Shown one piece after another: positions 24,648-32,858 of a stretch of DNA of 64,000 nt. The translations under genes were made by a program, and so were the position numbers. Each line of letters starts with the position of its first letter. The first letter of the stretch is position 1. The notes beneath the pieces were generated by a model that was not told the origin of the DNA, made no database searches, and saw only the letters and a list, made by a program, of their open reading frames with translations. Origin of the DNA: Streptomyces longwoodensis (GTDB lineage Bacteria > Actinomycetota > Actinomycetes > Streptomycetales > Streptomycetaceae). The stretch covers positions 144,232 to 208,231 of the forward strand of contig NZ_KQ948564.1 in NCBI RefSeq assembly GCF_001514125.1, in the 5' to 3' direction.

Positions 24648-25634
24648 GTGGGCGCCCAGGAGAGCACCCCGCGTCCGGTGCGTCCGGTCCTCGCCTGCGG
24701 CGAGGTGCGCACCTGTCTGCTGCCCACCCGGGACGCCGTGGACGAGCGGGCCGCCGAGGCGCTGCTGCGGCTGCGCGCCGACGAACGCGTCCGGGTCTCC
24801 CGGCGCCCCAACCGCTGCGCCGTCTCCCCGGACGTCCTGACCGGCATCGACTGCCGGCTGCCCACCGCCAACGGCGCAAAGGTCCGCGCGATCGGCACGG
24901 TCGCCGCCCGCGCCGTCCTCACCGAGGGCCGGGTGCTCCAGTCCACGGCGTACTTCGCCGCCCCCGCCGAAGGCCCCGACGGCCGCCGCCCCTGGGGCTA
25001 CTACCTGGTGCGGCCCGGCCTGCTGGTACCGGTGGGCCGCCTGCCCGCGCCCGCCGTCGCCGAGGGCTTCCTCGCCGGGCACCGGCAGGGGGAGCTGGAC
25101 GTCGGCTCCGTCGCCGAGAGCCTGCTGGCCCGCATCTCGCGCGCCCCGCTGCTGGACTACGACACCCCGCTCAACACGGCGAGCACCGTCCTGCGCTGGT
25201 CCGCCCGGCCGGCGCCCGCGGACGGCGAGCCGTCCCTGCGCTTCACCGTCGGCGAGGAGGGACTGCGCACCGTCGCCCTGCGGCTGCCCGAGGGCACGGC
25301 GCCCGCCGCCGTCGCCGGGCTCTGCGAGGACCTGGCGCTGCACGACTGGCTGCTCACCACCGTCGGCGACAAACTCGACGGGGTGCGGCTGGGCACCGAC
25401 GACCAGGCCGCCGTGCGCAAGGTGCTCGGACCGCTCGTCGACCACCTGCTCCACCTGTGGATGCCCCGGGCCCGCCTCGAACGCGTCCTCGCGGGACTGT
25501 GGGACGCGCTGGAGGAGGCGCCGGGCTTCACCCGCCAGTGGGACGCCCTGGCCCAGCGCATCCGCGACCAGCTGGCCCTGCGCGCCCTGCTCGCCCGCCG
25601 CGAGGCGCTGGACGCCCGGCTCACCACCCGCTGA
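24648..25634 (+). CDS. SCO2521-family protein of unknown function
   Basis: A 328-residue cytoplasmic protein with no identifiable catalytic motif. Visible segments: VLACGEVRTCLLPTRDAVDE at the N-terminus, GTVAARAVLTEGRVLQSTAY, WGYYLVRPGLLVPVGRLPAP, and a helical C-terminus (WDALAQRIRDQLALRALLAR). GTG start one base after the stop of the SCO2522-family gene. It closes the tightly packed part of the operon; a membrane protein follows after 99 bases on the same strand. Confidence 0.8.
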   Translation: MGAQESTPRPVRPVLACGEVRTCLLPTRDAVDERAAEALLRLRADERVRVSRRPNRCAVSPDVLTGIDCRLPTANGAKVRAIGTVAARAVLTEGRVLQSTAYFAAPAEGPDGRRPWGYYLVRPGLLVPVGRLPAPAVAEGFLAGHRQGELDVGSVAESLLARISRAPLLDYDTPLNTASTVLRWSARPAPADGEPSLRFTVGEEGLRTVALRLPEGTAPAAVAGLCEDLALHDWLLTTVGDKLDGVRLGTDDQAAVRKVLGPLVDHLLHLWMPRARLERVLAGLWDALEEAPGFTRQWDALAQRIRDQLALRALLARREALDARLTTR

Positions 25635-25733
25635 GCCACCCGCACGCACCACCACGGCACGAGAAGGAACCACACGGCACGACCCACGACAGACAGACGG
25701 TCCGCGCACCATCCCAACGGGGGGACACACGAG

Positions 25734-26732
25734 ATGCCTGGCCCGACGCACCCGCACCATCCCGACCGCACCGACGTACCGCGCCGCTCCGACGCCGACA
25801 GCGCCCGCCGGGTGACCCAGAAGGTCCTGGTCACCATCGTCATCGGTGGAGTCGTCTACGTCCTCACCAACGTCCTGCTGCCCGAGGACGACGGCCCCTG
25901 GCAGCTCGTGCTGTCGGTGCTGTGCGGCGGGGCGGTGCTGCTCACCCAGTTCATGATCTCGTTCGCGCACCAGCTCACCGAGCTGAAGTACGTGGTCGAG
26001 AAGCGCTTCGCCGACATCGGCGAGGCGACCAAGCTGTTCAACGAGGTGGAGAAGTTACGCGGCGACGGCGTGCCCCGGCTCGCCGAGCACGCCACCAAGG
26101 TCGTCTCCACCGGGCCCGACATCCTGCACGACTTCGCGCACGAGGAGATCAACCGCCTCGCCGCGCAGATGGAGGACCTCACCAACCTCAGCGCCGAGAC
26201 GCCGGGCGAGAACCACGACTGGCTGATGACGCTCACCAAGTGCACCCGCAGCAGCATCGACGCGATCAGCACCACGGTCGTCGACGACGGCTTCTGGTCC
26301 ACCGAGCCCGCCAGCCGCTACCTCACCGCGCAGCGGGAGGCGATCCTGGAGCGGCACATCACCGTGCGGCGGCTGTTCATCGTCAAGGAACGCGGGGAGC
26401 GGGCCGCCCTCGCCCCGATCTGCGAGGAGCAGCGGCTGATGGGCATCGAGGTGCGGGTGGTGGCGCTGGACCAGCTGCCCGCGCACCTGCGCCGGGGCAA
26501 GATGATCGACTTCATCGTCTTCGACGGGGCGCTGAGCTACGAGATACACGCCGACCAGCTCAGCGTGAACTCCTCGACGACCGTCAACGCCCGCGCCGAC
26601 CTGGTGCAGCCGCTGATCCGCCGCTTCGACCAGCTCTGGGACGCCGCCCGCGAGCAGCAGTCCCCGAACGGCCAGCCCGACCCGGACAGCCTGCGCGCCC
26701 TGACCAACGGCCCGGACCCGGCCGGTGCCTGA
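25734..26732 (+). CDS. Two-helix membrane protein with cytoplasmic domain
   Basis: A 332-residue protein. Two transmembrane helices lie near the N-terminus (VLVTIVIGGVVYVLTNVLL at about 30-48; LVLSVLCGGAVLLTQFMI at about 58-75). A helical segment follows (ELKYVVEKRFADIGEATKLF), then an alpha/beta C-terminal domain (RYLTAQREAILERHITVRRL, later RGKMIDFIVFDGALSYE) reminiscent of phospholipase D-like or DUF6879-type domains in actinobacterial signalling proteins. I cannot assign a function. It is co-directional with and probably belongs to the methyltransferase/P-loop operon, giving it a membrane anchor. Confidence 0.78.
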   Translation: MPGPTHPHHPDRTDVPRRSDADSARRVTQKVLVTIVIGGVVYVLTNVLLPEDDGPWQLVLSVLCGGAVLLTQFMISFAHQLTELKYVVEKRFADIGEATKLFNEVEKLRGDGVPRLAEHATKVVSTGPDILHDFAHEEINRLAAQMEDLTNLSAETPGENHDWLMTLTKCTRSSIDAISTTVVDDGFWSTEPASRYLTAQREAILERHITVRRLFIVKERGERAALAPICEEQRLMGIEVRVVALDQLPAHLRRGKMIDFIVFDGALSYEIHADQLSVNSSTTVNARADLVQPLIRRFDQLWDAAREQQSPNGQPDPDSLRALTNGPDPAGA

Positions 26733-26770
26733 CCGGCCGGGCCCGGGGGTGCGCCCGTGGGCGGGGTGCC

Positions 26771-28432
26771 TCAGAACAGCTTGGTGCCCTTCAGCCGCGC
26801 CTTGACCGCCTCGCGGCCGTTGCCGAGGATCATCCGGCGCACGACCGGGTCGGCCTCGGTGGCGGCCCAGCGGACCATCTTCAGCAGGGTCTTGGGCCGC
26901 GGGTTGAGGAAGCGCACCTCGCGCTCGGCGTACCCGAAGTTCTTCGGGACGAAGTCGGCGGCCAGCAGCCGGTCGTAGAGCAGGTCGGCGGCGTCGGCGG
27001 CGGTCACCGCGCCGGCCTCGACGGCCTCGCACTGCTTGACCATCGTCTCGTACAGGTCGGCGAAACCGTCGTGGTCGGGCCAGTACAGGCCCGGGTTGGG
27101 CACCTCCTCCAGGTCCGTGAAGTGGCTGTCGCGGCCGTCCCGGCGGAACTTGGTCAGCGCGCTCTGCATGCGGTACACCCCCGCGTTGGCGCCCCACGCC
27201 CAGATCCTGAACACCGCGCTCCACAGGTCGTAGTCGGTCCAGGAGATGTACGACGAGTTGACCAGGGTGTCGTTGTGGTCGAGCAGGCCCTGCTGGAGCC
27301 GGTCCACCGGGGCGAAGCGCTCGGCCGAGAAGTCGTCGTCCTGCACGGCCCGCAGCAGCCGCCAGGCGAGCAGGTTCAGGGCCTCGGTGGTGTTGGACAG
27401 GCCGCGGGAGAACAGCGGGTCGATGAAGCCGGCCGCGTGCGACAGCAGGAACCACCGGTCGCCCGCGGTCTTCGAGGAGGAGTACTGCAGCCGGCCGGTC
27501 GCCGTCCACTCGCGCACCGGCTTGATGCCCTCGAACTGCCGGGCGACGTCCGGGAACGGCGCCGCCAGCGCGTGGAAGTCCTCCTCGGCCGTCAGCCCGG
27601 CCGGCTTGGGGTAGCGGCGCGGGTCGACGGTCATGCCCACGCTGCACAGGGGGTTCTTGGACCACTTGTTGTTGTCGAAGGCGATCACCCAGCCCCAGCC
27701 GCGCTCGAACATGTGGTGCACGGTGCCCTCGTACCAGGGCACCGGCGGGCGCCAGTTCTCGGGCACGGTGTCGAAGAGCCGGTCGGTGGGCGTGATGCCG
27801 ACGACGTGGTTCCACACCGAGCGCGAGTGGTGCTTGAACCGGCAGGGGTCCTCGCGCAGGCCGAACTTCTCGGCGACGGGGGAGCGGAAGCCGCTCGCGT
27901 CCACCAGGTAGCGGGCCCGGTACTCGCCGTCCTGGCCGGACAGGGTGACGCCCGAGCCGTCGAAGTCGATGTCGGTGACGCGGAAGTTCTGCCGCGCGAC
28001 GCAGCCGTACTTCACCGCCACGTGGAACAGGTAGGAGTCCGTGTCCTGCCGGAACAGGTGCGCGGCCTCGTGCAGCAGCTGGGGCGGGGTGGCGAACTCG
28101 TTGACCTCGCGCGGGTTCTGCGGGGCGCCCTCGTGGTGCAGCAGGAACCCGAAGTGGCGCTTGACGCCGAAGCGCGGGCCGATCGCCCGGGTGGTGTCCG
28201 TGAACGACGCCAGGTGCGCGATCTCCGGCACGTCGTAGCGCTCGGCGAGCGTGCGCAGCGAGACGAGCGTGAACGGGATCGTCGACTCGCCGATGGCGAA
28301 CCGTGGGTGCGAGCCGGCGTCCAGCAGCAGCGTCCTGACCCCCTGCCGGGCGAGGATCGCGCCCAGGATCGACCCGGCCACCCCCGACCCGAGGATCGCG
28401 ACGTCGTACCTCTGCGTGCCCCGTGGCTCCAT
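26771..28432 (-). CDS. Flavin-dependent halogenase-like oxidoreductase (copy 1)
   Basis: A 553-residue FAD protein of the tryptophan halogenase-like family. The N-terminal GxGxxG motif (VAILGSGVAGSILGAILARQ) and GESTIPFT match halogenases. The conserved Lys position is probably Lys in RFGVKRHFGF. The WxWxIP motif is altered to GWGWVIAF. The C-terminal half has the SHAAGFIDPLFSRGLSNTTE motif of these FAD enzymes. It may halogenate or oxidise a phenolic or pyrrole substrate; the family also contains squalene-hopene-type oxidases. ATG start. A paralogue lies directly upstream on the same strand, separated by 181 bases containing a hairpin. Confidence 0.78.
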   Translation of the reverse strand: MEPRGTQRYDVAILGSGVAGSILGAILARQGVRTLLLDAGSHPRFAIGESTIPFTLVSLRTLAERYDVPEIAHLASFTDTTRAIGPRFGVKRHFGFLLHHEGAPQNPREVNEFATPPQLLHEAAHLFRQDTDSYLFHVAVKYGCVARQNFRVTDIDFDGSGVTLSGQDGEYRARYLVDASGFRSPVAEKFGLREDPCRFKHHSRSVWNHVVGITPTDRLFDTVPENWRPPVPWYEGTVHHMFERGWGWVIAFDNNKWSKNPLCSVGMTVDPRRYPKPAGLTAEEDFHALAAPFPDVARQFEGIKPVREWTATGRLQYSSSKTAGDRWFLLSHAAGFIDPLFSRGLSNTTEALNLLAWRLLRAVQDDDFSAERFAPVDRLQQGLLDHNDTLVNSSYISWTDYDLWSAVFRIWAWGANAGVYRMQSALTKFRRDGRDSHFTDLEEVPNPGLYWPDHDGFADLYETMVKQCEAVEAGAVTAADAADLLYDRLLAADFVPKNFGYAEREVRFLNPRPKTLLKMVRWAATEADPVVRRMILGNGREAVKARLKGTKLF

Positions 28433-28456
28433 GTCCTGTCTCCTTGTCGGTCGTCT

Positions 28457-28496
28457 CCCCGCGACGGCCGCCTTCGTGAGGGGCGGTGTCGCGGGG
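28457..28496 (-). terminator. Hairpin between the two halogenase-like genes
   Basis: CCCCGCGAC (28457-28465) pairs with GTCGCGGGG (28488-28496), with an inner CCGCC/GGCGG pair around a 9-base loop. It lies between the end of copy 2 and the start of copy 1, so the genes may not form one simple operon; alternatively it is a partial terminator or RNA processing site. Confidence 0.55.
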
Positions 28497-28613
28497 TCGG
28501 TCTCGCACCGGGCGGTGCCCGCCCGGACGGTGGCGCTACGGCGATCGGTGTCGGGGGATGGGGGAAGGGGGTGGTGCTCCTGCGGGACCGCCCGGCCGGC
28601 GTCGGTGCGCGGG

Positions 28614-30272
28614 TCAGCGGCGGGCCGCGCGCAGGCGTTCGCCGAGCAGTCCGCGCAGCGCCCCCTTGAGCAGCACGGCGGTGTCCTCCGGGGCCTCGGC
28701 GCGGACCCAGCGGGCGGCCCGCAGCAGCCGGGCCGGGGTGTTGTGGAAGAACCGGTCGGCCGGGTCGGCGAGGCCCAGCGGCGGCGGGACGTAGTCGGCC
28801 TCGCGCAGTGCGGCGAAGATCCGCTCCGCCGCGTCGGCGGGGGTGCGCCGGCCCGCCTCGACGTCGGTGCACAGGGTGCGGGCCAGCGGCGCCAGGGAGG
28901 CGAAGTGGGCGCCGCCGGGCCGGTCCGGCCCCTCCAGCGCGCGGAAGACGGCGTCGTCACCGGTCCTGGCGTAGGCCGCGTTCGCGTGCTCGACGGCGAG
29001 CGCGCCGAGCACCGTGCTCAGCGTCCACACCCGGACCACGGCGTTGAACAGCGCGTGGTCGCGGAACGCCACGAACGAGGCGCGGGTGAGGTCGTCGTGC
29101 GCGCCGAGCAGGGAGCGCTGGAGGTCCTCGACGGGACGGAAGCGTTCCGTCGACCAGTCGCCGTCCCGGGCGGCCGCGATCAGCCGCCAGGCGAGGGCGT
29201 TGACGACCTCCAGGCTGTGCCCGAGCCCGCGCGAGTAGAGCGGGTCGACGAACCCGGCCGCGTGGGAGGCGAGGCAGTAGCGGTCGCCGACCATGCGGCT
29301 CACGGAGTGCTGGAGCGGGTCGGCCGAGGCCCACGGGCGCACGGCCCGCGCCCCTGCGAACTGCCGCGCCACGTCCGGAAGTCGCCCCAGGACGGCGTCG
29401 AACTCCTCCTGCGGCGACCGCCCCTCCACCGCCGGGTGCCCGCGCGCGTCGAGGACGAGCCCGACGCTGCACGGGCCGTCGCCGCCGCGCCGCCGGTTGC
29501 CGAACGGGATCACCCACAGCCAGCCGCCGTCGAAGACGTGGTGCAGGGTGCCCTCGTGCCACCGGCCCGGCTGCCCGCCGGCCCGCCCGCCCGGGGTGTC
29601 GTCGTACGGCGTCACCCCGGTCATGTGGGTGTACAGGCAGCGCGACCGGTGCTCCCAGGCGGCCGGCTCCTCGCGCAGCCCCAGTTCGCGGGCCACCGGG
29701 GAGCCGGGCCCGCTCGCGTCCACCACGTACCGCACGGCGGTCTCCGTGCCGTCGGCCGTGCGCAGCCACGCCCCGCGGTCCGCCTCGACGCGCACGCCCT
29801 CGACGCGGGCCCCGGCTCCGGTGCGCACTTCGGCGCCGGTGCGCCCGGCCAGCGCGAGCAGCCGGGCGTCGACGTCCTCCCGGTACAGGTGCGGCGGGTC
29901 GGGCACGACGGAGGGGTTGACCACCTGGTACACCTCGCCGGGGTGCTGGCGCAGCCCCGGGCGGTGCAGCACGAAGCCGACGTTGCGCAGCACCCCCGAG
30001 CGGGCCGACAGGGTGCCCGCGACCTGCTCGGCCGAGCCCAGGGCGGCGATCTCCGGCACGTCGTAGCGCCGGGCGACGGCCCGGGCCAGCGCCGCGCTGT
30101 AGGGCACCATCGACTCGCCCACGGCGAACCGCGGGCCCGGTGCCGCCTCCAGCAGCAGCGTGCGGACGCCGGCCCGGGCCAGGACCGTCGCGAGCAGCGA
30201 GCCCGCGAAGCCGCCTCCGATCACGCCGACGTCGTACTCCGCCGGGCCGTTCCCACCGTTCGTCGTCTCCAC
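28614..30272 (-). CDS. Flavin-dependent halogenase-like oxidoreductase (copy 2)
   Basis: A 552-residue paralogue of the downstream gene: same length, same GxGxxG (VGVIGGGFAGSLLATVLARA), GESMVPYS, and SHAAGFVDPLYSRGLGHSLE motifs. It keeps WLWVIPF (the WxWxIP pattern) but has Leu where copy 1 has the putative catalytic Lys (SGVLRNVGF versus FGVKRHFGF). Without that Lys, hypohalous-acid chemistry would be lost, so it may be a monooxygenase or partner subunit. ATG start at 30272; the upstream 80 bases may contain its promoter. Confidence 0.75.
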   Translation of the reverse strand: METTNGGNGPAEYDVGVIGGGFAGSLLATVLARAGVRTLLLEAAPGPRFAVGESMVPYSAALARAVARRYDVPEIAALGSAEQVAGTLSARSGVLRNVGFVLHRPGLRQHPGEVYQVVNPSVVPDPPHLYREDVDARLLALAGRTGAEVRTGAGARVEGVRVEADRGAWLRTADGTETAVRYVVDASGPGSPVARELGLREEPAAWEHRSRCLYTHMTGVTPYDDTPGGRAGGQPGRWHEGTLHHVFDGGWLWVIPFGNRRRGGDGPCSVGLVLDARGHPAVEGRSPQEEFDAVLGRLPDVARQFAGARAVRPWASADPLQHSVSRMVGDRYCLASHAAGFVDPLYSRGLGHSLEVVNALAWRLIAAARDGDWSTERFRPVEDLQRSLLGAHDDLTRASFVAFRDHALFNAVVRVWTLSTVLGALAVEHANAAYARTGDDAVFRALEGPDRPGGAHFASLAPLARTLCTDVEAGRRTPADAAERIFAALREADYVPPPLGLADPADRFFHNTPARLLRAARWVRAEAPEDTAVLLKGALRGLLGERLRAARR

Positions 30273-30379
30273 GGGGCCTCACCGTCGCTCGGATGCGGCG
30301 CGCGGACGTGCAGCGCGCAGAAATGCATGGCGCGTTGAATTCTACGGACGTTGAGTTACGGTGCAATGGGCCGGGTGCC

Positions 30380-30642
30380 GGCGTGCGCGGTTTTCGGCCG
30401 AGGGACTGGCTGGTCGCCCTGGACTCCTCGATCGTGCGGGCCCACCAGCACACCGCTGCCAAAGGGGGCTCGAGGAACACGGGCTCGGACGCTCCCGCGG
30501 CGGGCTGGCGAGCAAGATCCACCTGGCCTGCGACGGGCGGGGCCGCCCCCTGGCGTTCACGCTCACGGCCGGCACCCGCAACGACTGCACCCAGGCCGAG
30601 ACGGTCATCGACAAGATCCGGGTCGCGGGCCGGGCCGTCTGA
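30380..30642 (+). pseudogene. Transposase fragment, IS5-type, frameshifted
   Basis: Two adjacent frames carry consecutive parts of an IS5-like DDE transposase: RDWLVALDSSIVRAHQHTAA in one frame and LGRSRGGLASKIHLACDGRG followed by RPLAFTLTAGTRNDCTQAET in another. The frame change is near 30465. Both N-terminal (about 100 residues) and C-terminal parts are missing, and I find no terminal inverted repeats. It is an old insertion-sequence remnant that marks the left side of a decayed segment. Confidence 0.82.
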
Positions 30643-30673
30643 CCACTGCGACCCTCAACAGCACAGGCCCGGC

Positions 30674-31300
30674 TTACGGTGCCGACAGGGCTGTGCGCTC
30701 GGCTTTCACCAGCCAGTCGGTGTACCAGCGGGCGAACGTTACTGGCGTACCGTCGTGGCCGAGCAGTGGGGCGAGGTCTACGTCGTCCACCCGGCAGTCG
30801 GACCAGATCGTGCCACGGTGGCTTCCGCTGATGATCAGCCATTCTCTCCGAGGAAGAGGACTTCGACGACATCGAGGACTTCGACGACGCCATCGAGGCG
30901 TGGGACGAGCGGTGGGGGCGTTGGGTAAGAAGGTCGTCGAGCAACTTCGGGTCCGGGCCCTGGTCGGGAAACGGCTCGGCAAGCCTCGACAGGTCGGCCA
31001 GATCCGCGCCGTCGCCTTCCCAACGCCAGCGGCCTCTCTCGCGCCGAACCGTGAACAGGCCGTACCCGGGGCCGGCGCCGCCCGCGCCGACGTTCAGCAG
31101 GAATGTCCGGTACTCCTCTGGCAGCCGCACGCCCGTCTGAGCCTCGAGTTCGGCAAGGTCGCCCCGGGTAAGCGGGTCCTTGGCGATCCACCTGTGCCCC
31201 AGTGCCCCAAACACCTTGCTGCCGGAAGGCCCTGCACCCGCCGCCTCGACCCGCTGCTTGGTGCTGTTGTCCGCAGGGCGCCGCTCTCCGGCCAGACGCA
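30674..31300 (-). pseudogene. Disrupted SMI1/KNR4-family gene
   Basis: The N-terminal part is readable on the minus strand (ELEAQTGVRLPEEYRTFLLN, later WEGDGADLADLSRLAEPFPD), the C-terminal part in a different frame (EWLIISGSHRGTIWSDCRVD and PVTFARWYTDWLVKAERTAL). These match SMI1/KNR4 family proteins, often immunity proteins against polymorphic toxins. Between them (about 30845-30930) the minus strand codes for nothing recognisable, but the plus strand reads EEEDFDDIEDFDDAIEAWDE, an acidic stretch typical of the family's missing middle. A small inversion with deletion is the simplest explanation. Confidence 0.65.
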
Positions 31301-31334
31301 AACGAACCCGAACAGCCGGCCATTGATCCACTCG

Positions 31335-32413
31335 TTACTTGATCACCAACCATGCCGCCCTGCACACCGTCGCGAGGCCCGCGAGCGCCATGGCGTCACC
31401 CGAGCCCGTGAACTCGGCCACGGCACCGCACAAGACCGGCCCCATCCCCTGCACGGACATCAGTCCGGCGGTCAGCAGTGCGAACGCCTGGCCGCGACGG
31501 GCCTCCGGGACCGCTTCGAGGAAGGGCCGCTGGAGCCCAAGTGCGTAGGCGAACCCGGTACCGGACACCAGGAGCAGTGCCGCGCCGACCACGCGTGACG
31601 GCTCCAACGCGAAGCCGACCAGAGGCAGGCCCAGAACCACGATCAGCGGGACGACCAGGCGTTCCCGGGCGGCTGGCCGGAGGAAGCGCCCGATGGCCAG
31701 GTCACCGACGAACATGCCGAGGGGCAGGCACGCGAGCAGCAGTCCGGCCGAACCGGCGGGCATGCCGTGGCCGCTCGTGAAGGGGACCGCCAGGCTCTCG
31801 GCGCCGGCCACGAGCGCCGGTGGCACCCACTGGGCGAACAGGAGGCTGCGCACCCTCGGTTCGGCGAGCAGCTTCGTGTTGCCGGACCAACTGAGACGCA
31901 GTAGCGAGCCGTTGGTCTGTCGTTCCTCGTGGCCAACCGTCTGCGGAGCAGGGGGCAGGTCGGGCAGCTGGAGGCGGACGGCCGCAGCGGCTGCCAGATA
32001 GGCGCCCGCGCTGACCAGCAGCGCCCTCTGTGGGCCGAGGAACCCGACCGCGGCACCGCCAGCGGCCAGACCGGCCAACTGGGCCGCCTACACGGACATG
32101 TTCGACAGCGAGCGCCCCAGGACGTAGGCGTCACCGGTGAGCCGCTCGGCGATGAGCCGGTTGGACGCACCACTGACGGCGGGCGTCGTGAAGGCCACGG
32201 CGGCGATGAGGAACAGGACCGCCGCTACCGACAGGCGGGTCGCCCCCATCACGGCGGCCGCTGCGTACTGGATTCCGTATCCGACGGTGATGACCCGGCG
32301 CGGGCGGGCGCGGTCGGCGAGTGCGCCGAGGAGGAGCGAACCGGCCACCTGCGGGAGGAAACCGATGCCGAACGGTAGGTGGCCCGCTGTTCGGGAGTGG
32401 GGGCGGAGGTCAT
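31335..32413 (-). pseudogene. MFS transporter pseudogene
   Basis: A major facilitator gene broken at two places. From ATG at 32413 the frame shifts near 32370 to give FGIGFLPQVAGSLLLGALAD. It then has an in-frame TAG at 32088-32090 (complement), after NMSV, before AAQLAGLAAGG. The rest continues to 31335 with clear helices (TAGLMSVQGMGPVLCGAVAE). The first helix appears missing. It ends near the disrupted SMI1 gene and lies divergent to the peptide gene at 32621. It may have been the export function of that peptide locus, but this is inference. Confidence 0.72.
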
Positions 32414-32620
32414 GCGCAGCAGGGTGCCCGGCCCTCGATCAGTCGGCCCATCGTTACGCCCGGGGCGAAAGACGACAGAGTTTCCACCGAGTCTGACGGG
32501 GTGTGGGAGGAAAAGGGAGACAAAAGTCCCATTGGCTTGAGACCTGGTATGGCGAAACATGATGTTCTGGCGGGCTGCTTCTGGCCTGTCAGGGGTCCGT
32601 ACTGTCAGTGAACAGAGGGG
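32414..32620 (+). promoter_or_regulatory. Upstream region of the peptide/HExxH locus
   Basis: This 207-base segment has noticeably lower GC than its surroundings. A possible -35 TTGAGA starts near 32537 and a weak -10-like TGATGT lies 17 bases on. A heptamer CTGTCAG occurs twice, near 32586 and 32602, close to the peptide ribosome site AGAGGGG. No firm operator can be assigned. Confidence 0.35.
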
Positions 32621-32764
32621 ATGGAAAACATGCTGGTGGACACCATCGAAACGCCGGAGTTGACTCCGCAGACGTACCTCGACGACGACTCTGCGCTGGT
32701 CGCCGTCGACGCGCCGGAGGAGCGCGCCTGGCTCCCGTCCTACCAGGCGACCCGCACCGCCTGA
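32621..32764 (+). CDS. Putative RiPP precursor peptide
   Basis: A 47-residue peptide with an excellent ribosome site (AGAGGGG) directly before ATG; the second Met at residue 4 may also be used. It begins MENMLVDTIETPELTPQTYL, contains an acidic DDDSALVAVDAPEE segment and ends with WLPSYQATRTA. It has no Cys and no membrane helix. Size, acidity and position 94 bases before an HExxH peptide-modifying enzyme with a fused PqqD-like domain indicate a ribosomally synthesised precursor. The Asp-rich centre could be the site of beta-hydroxylation. The leader/core boundary is unknown. Confidence 0.65.
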   Translation: MENMLVDTIETPELTPQTYLDDDSALVAVDAPEERAWLPSYQATRTA

Positions 32765-32858
32765 CGCGTGACCGGTCGGCATCGTACCCACGGAAGGGAC
32801 CGATGCCGACCGCTGCCCCTCCCGCGTCCGTCATCCCGCTGCCGAAGGACGGTTGTCG

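Noticed and set aside
26055..28508. 817-codon minus-strand frame covering both the membrane protein gene and halogenase copy 1
   Set aside because: Mixed-frame artefact; halogenase copy 1 is correctly read in another frame from 28432.
30835..31365. Alternative 176-codon frame on the minus strand through the SMI1 region
   Set aside because: Out of frame with the SMI1 motifs; ends at the proposed inversion and looks like noise.
30300..32600. Complete insertion sequence around the transposase remnant
   Set aside because: No terminal inverted repeats or target-site duplication; only the middle part of the transposase is present.
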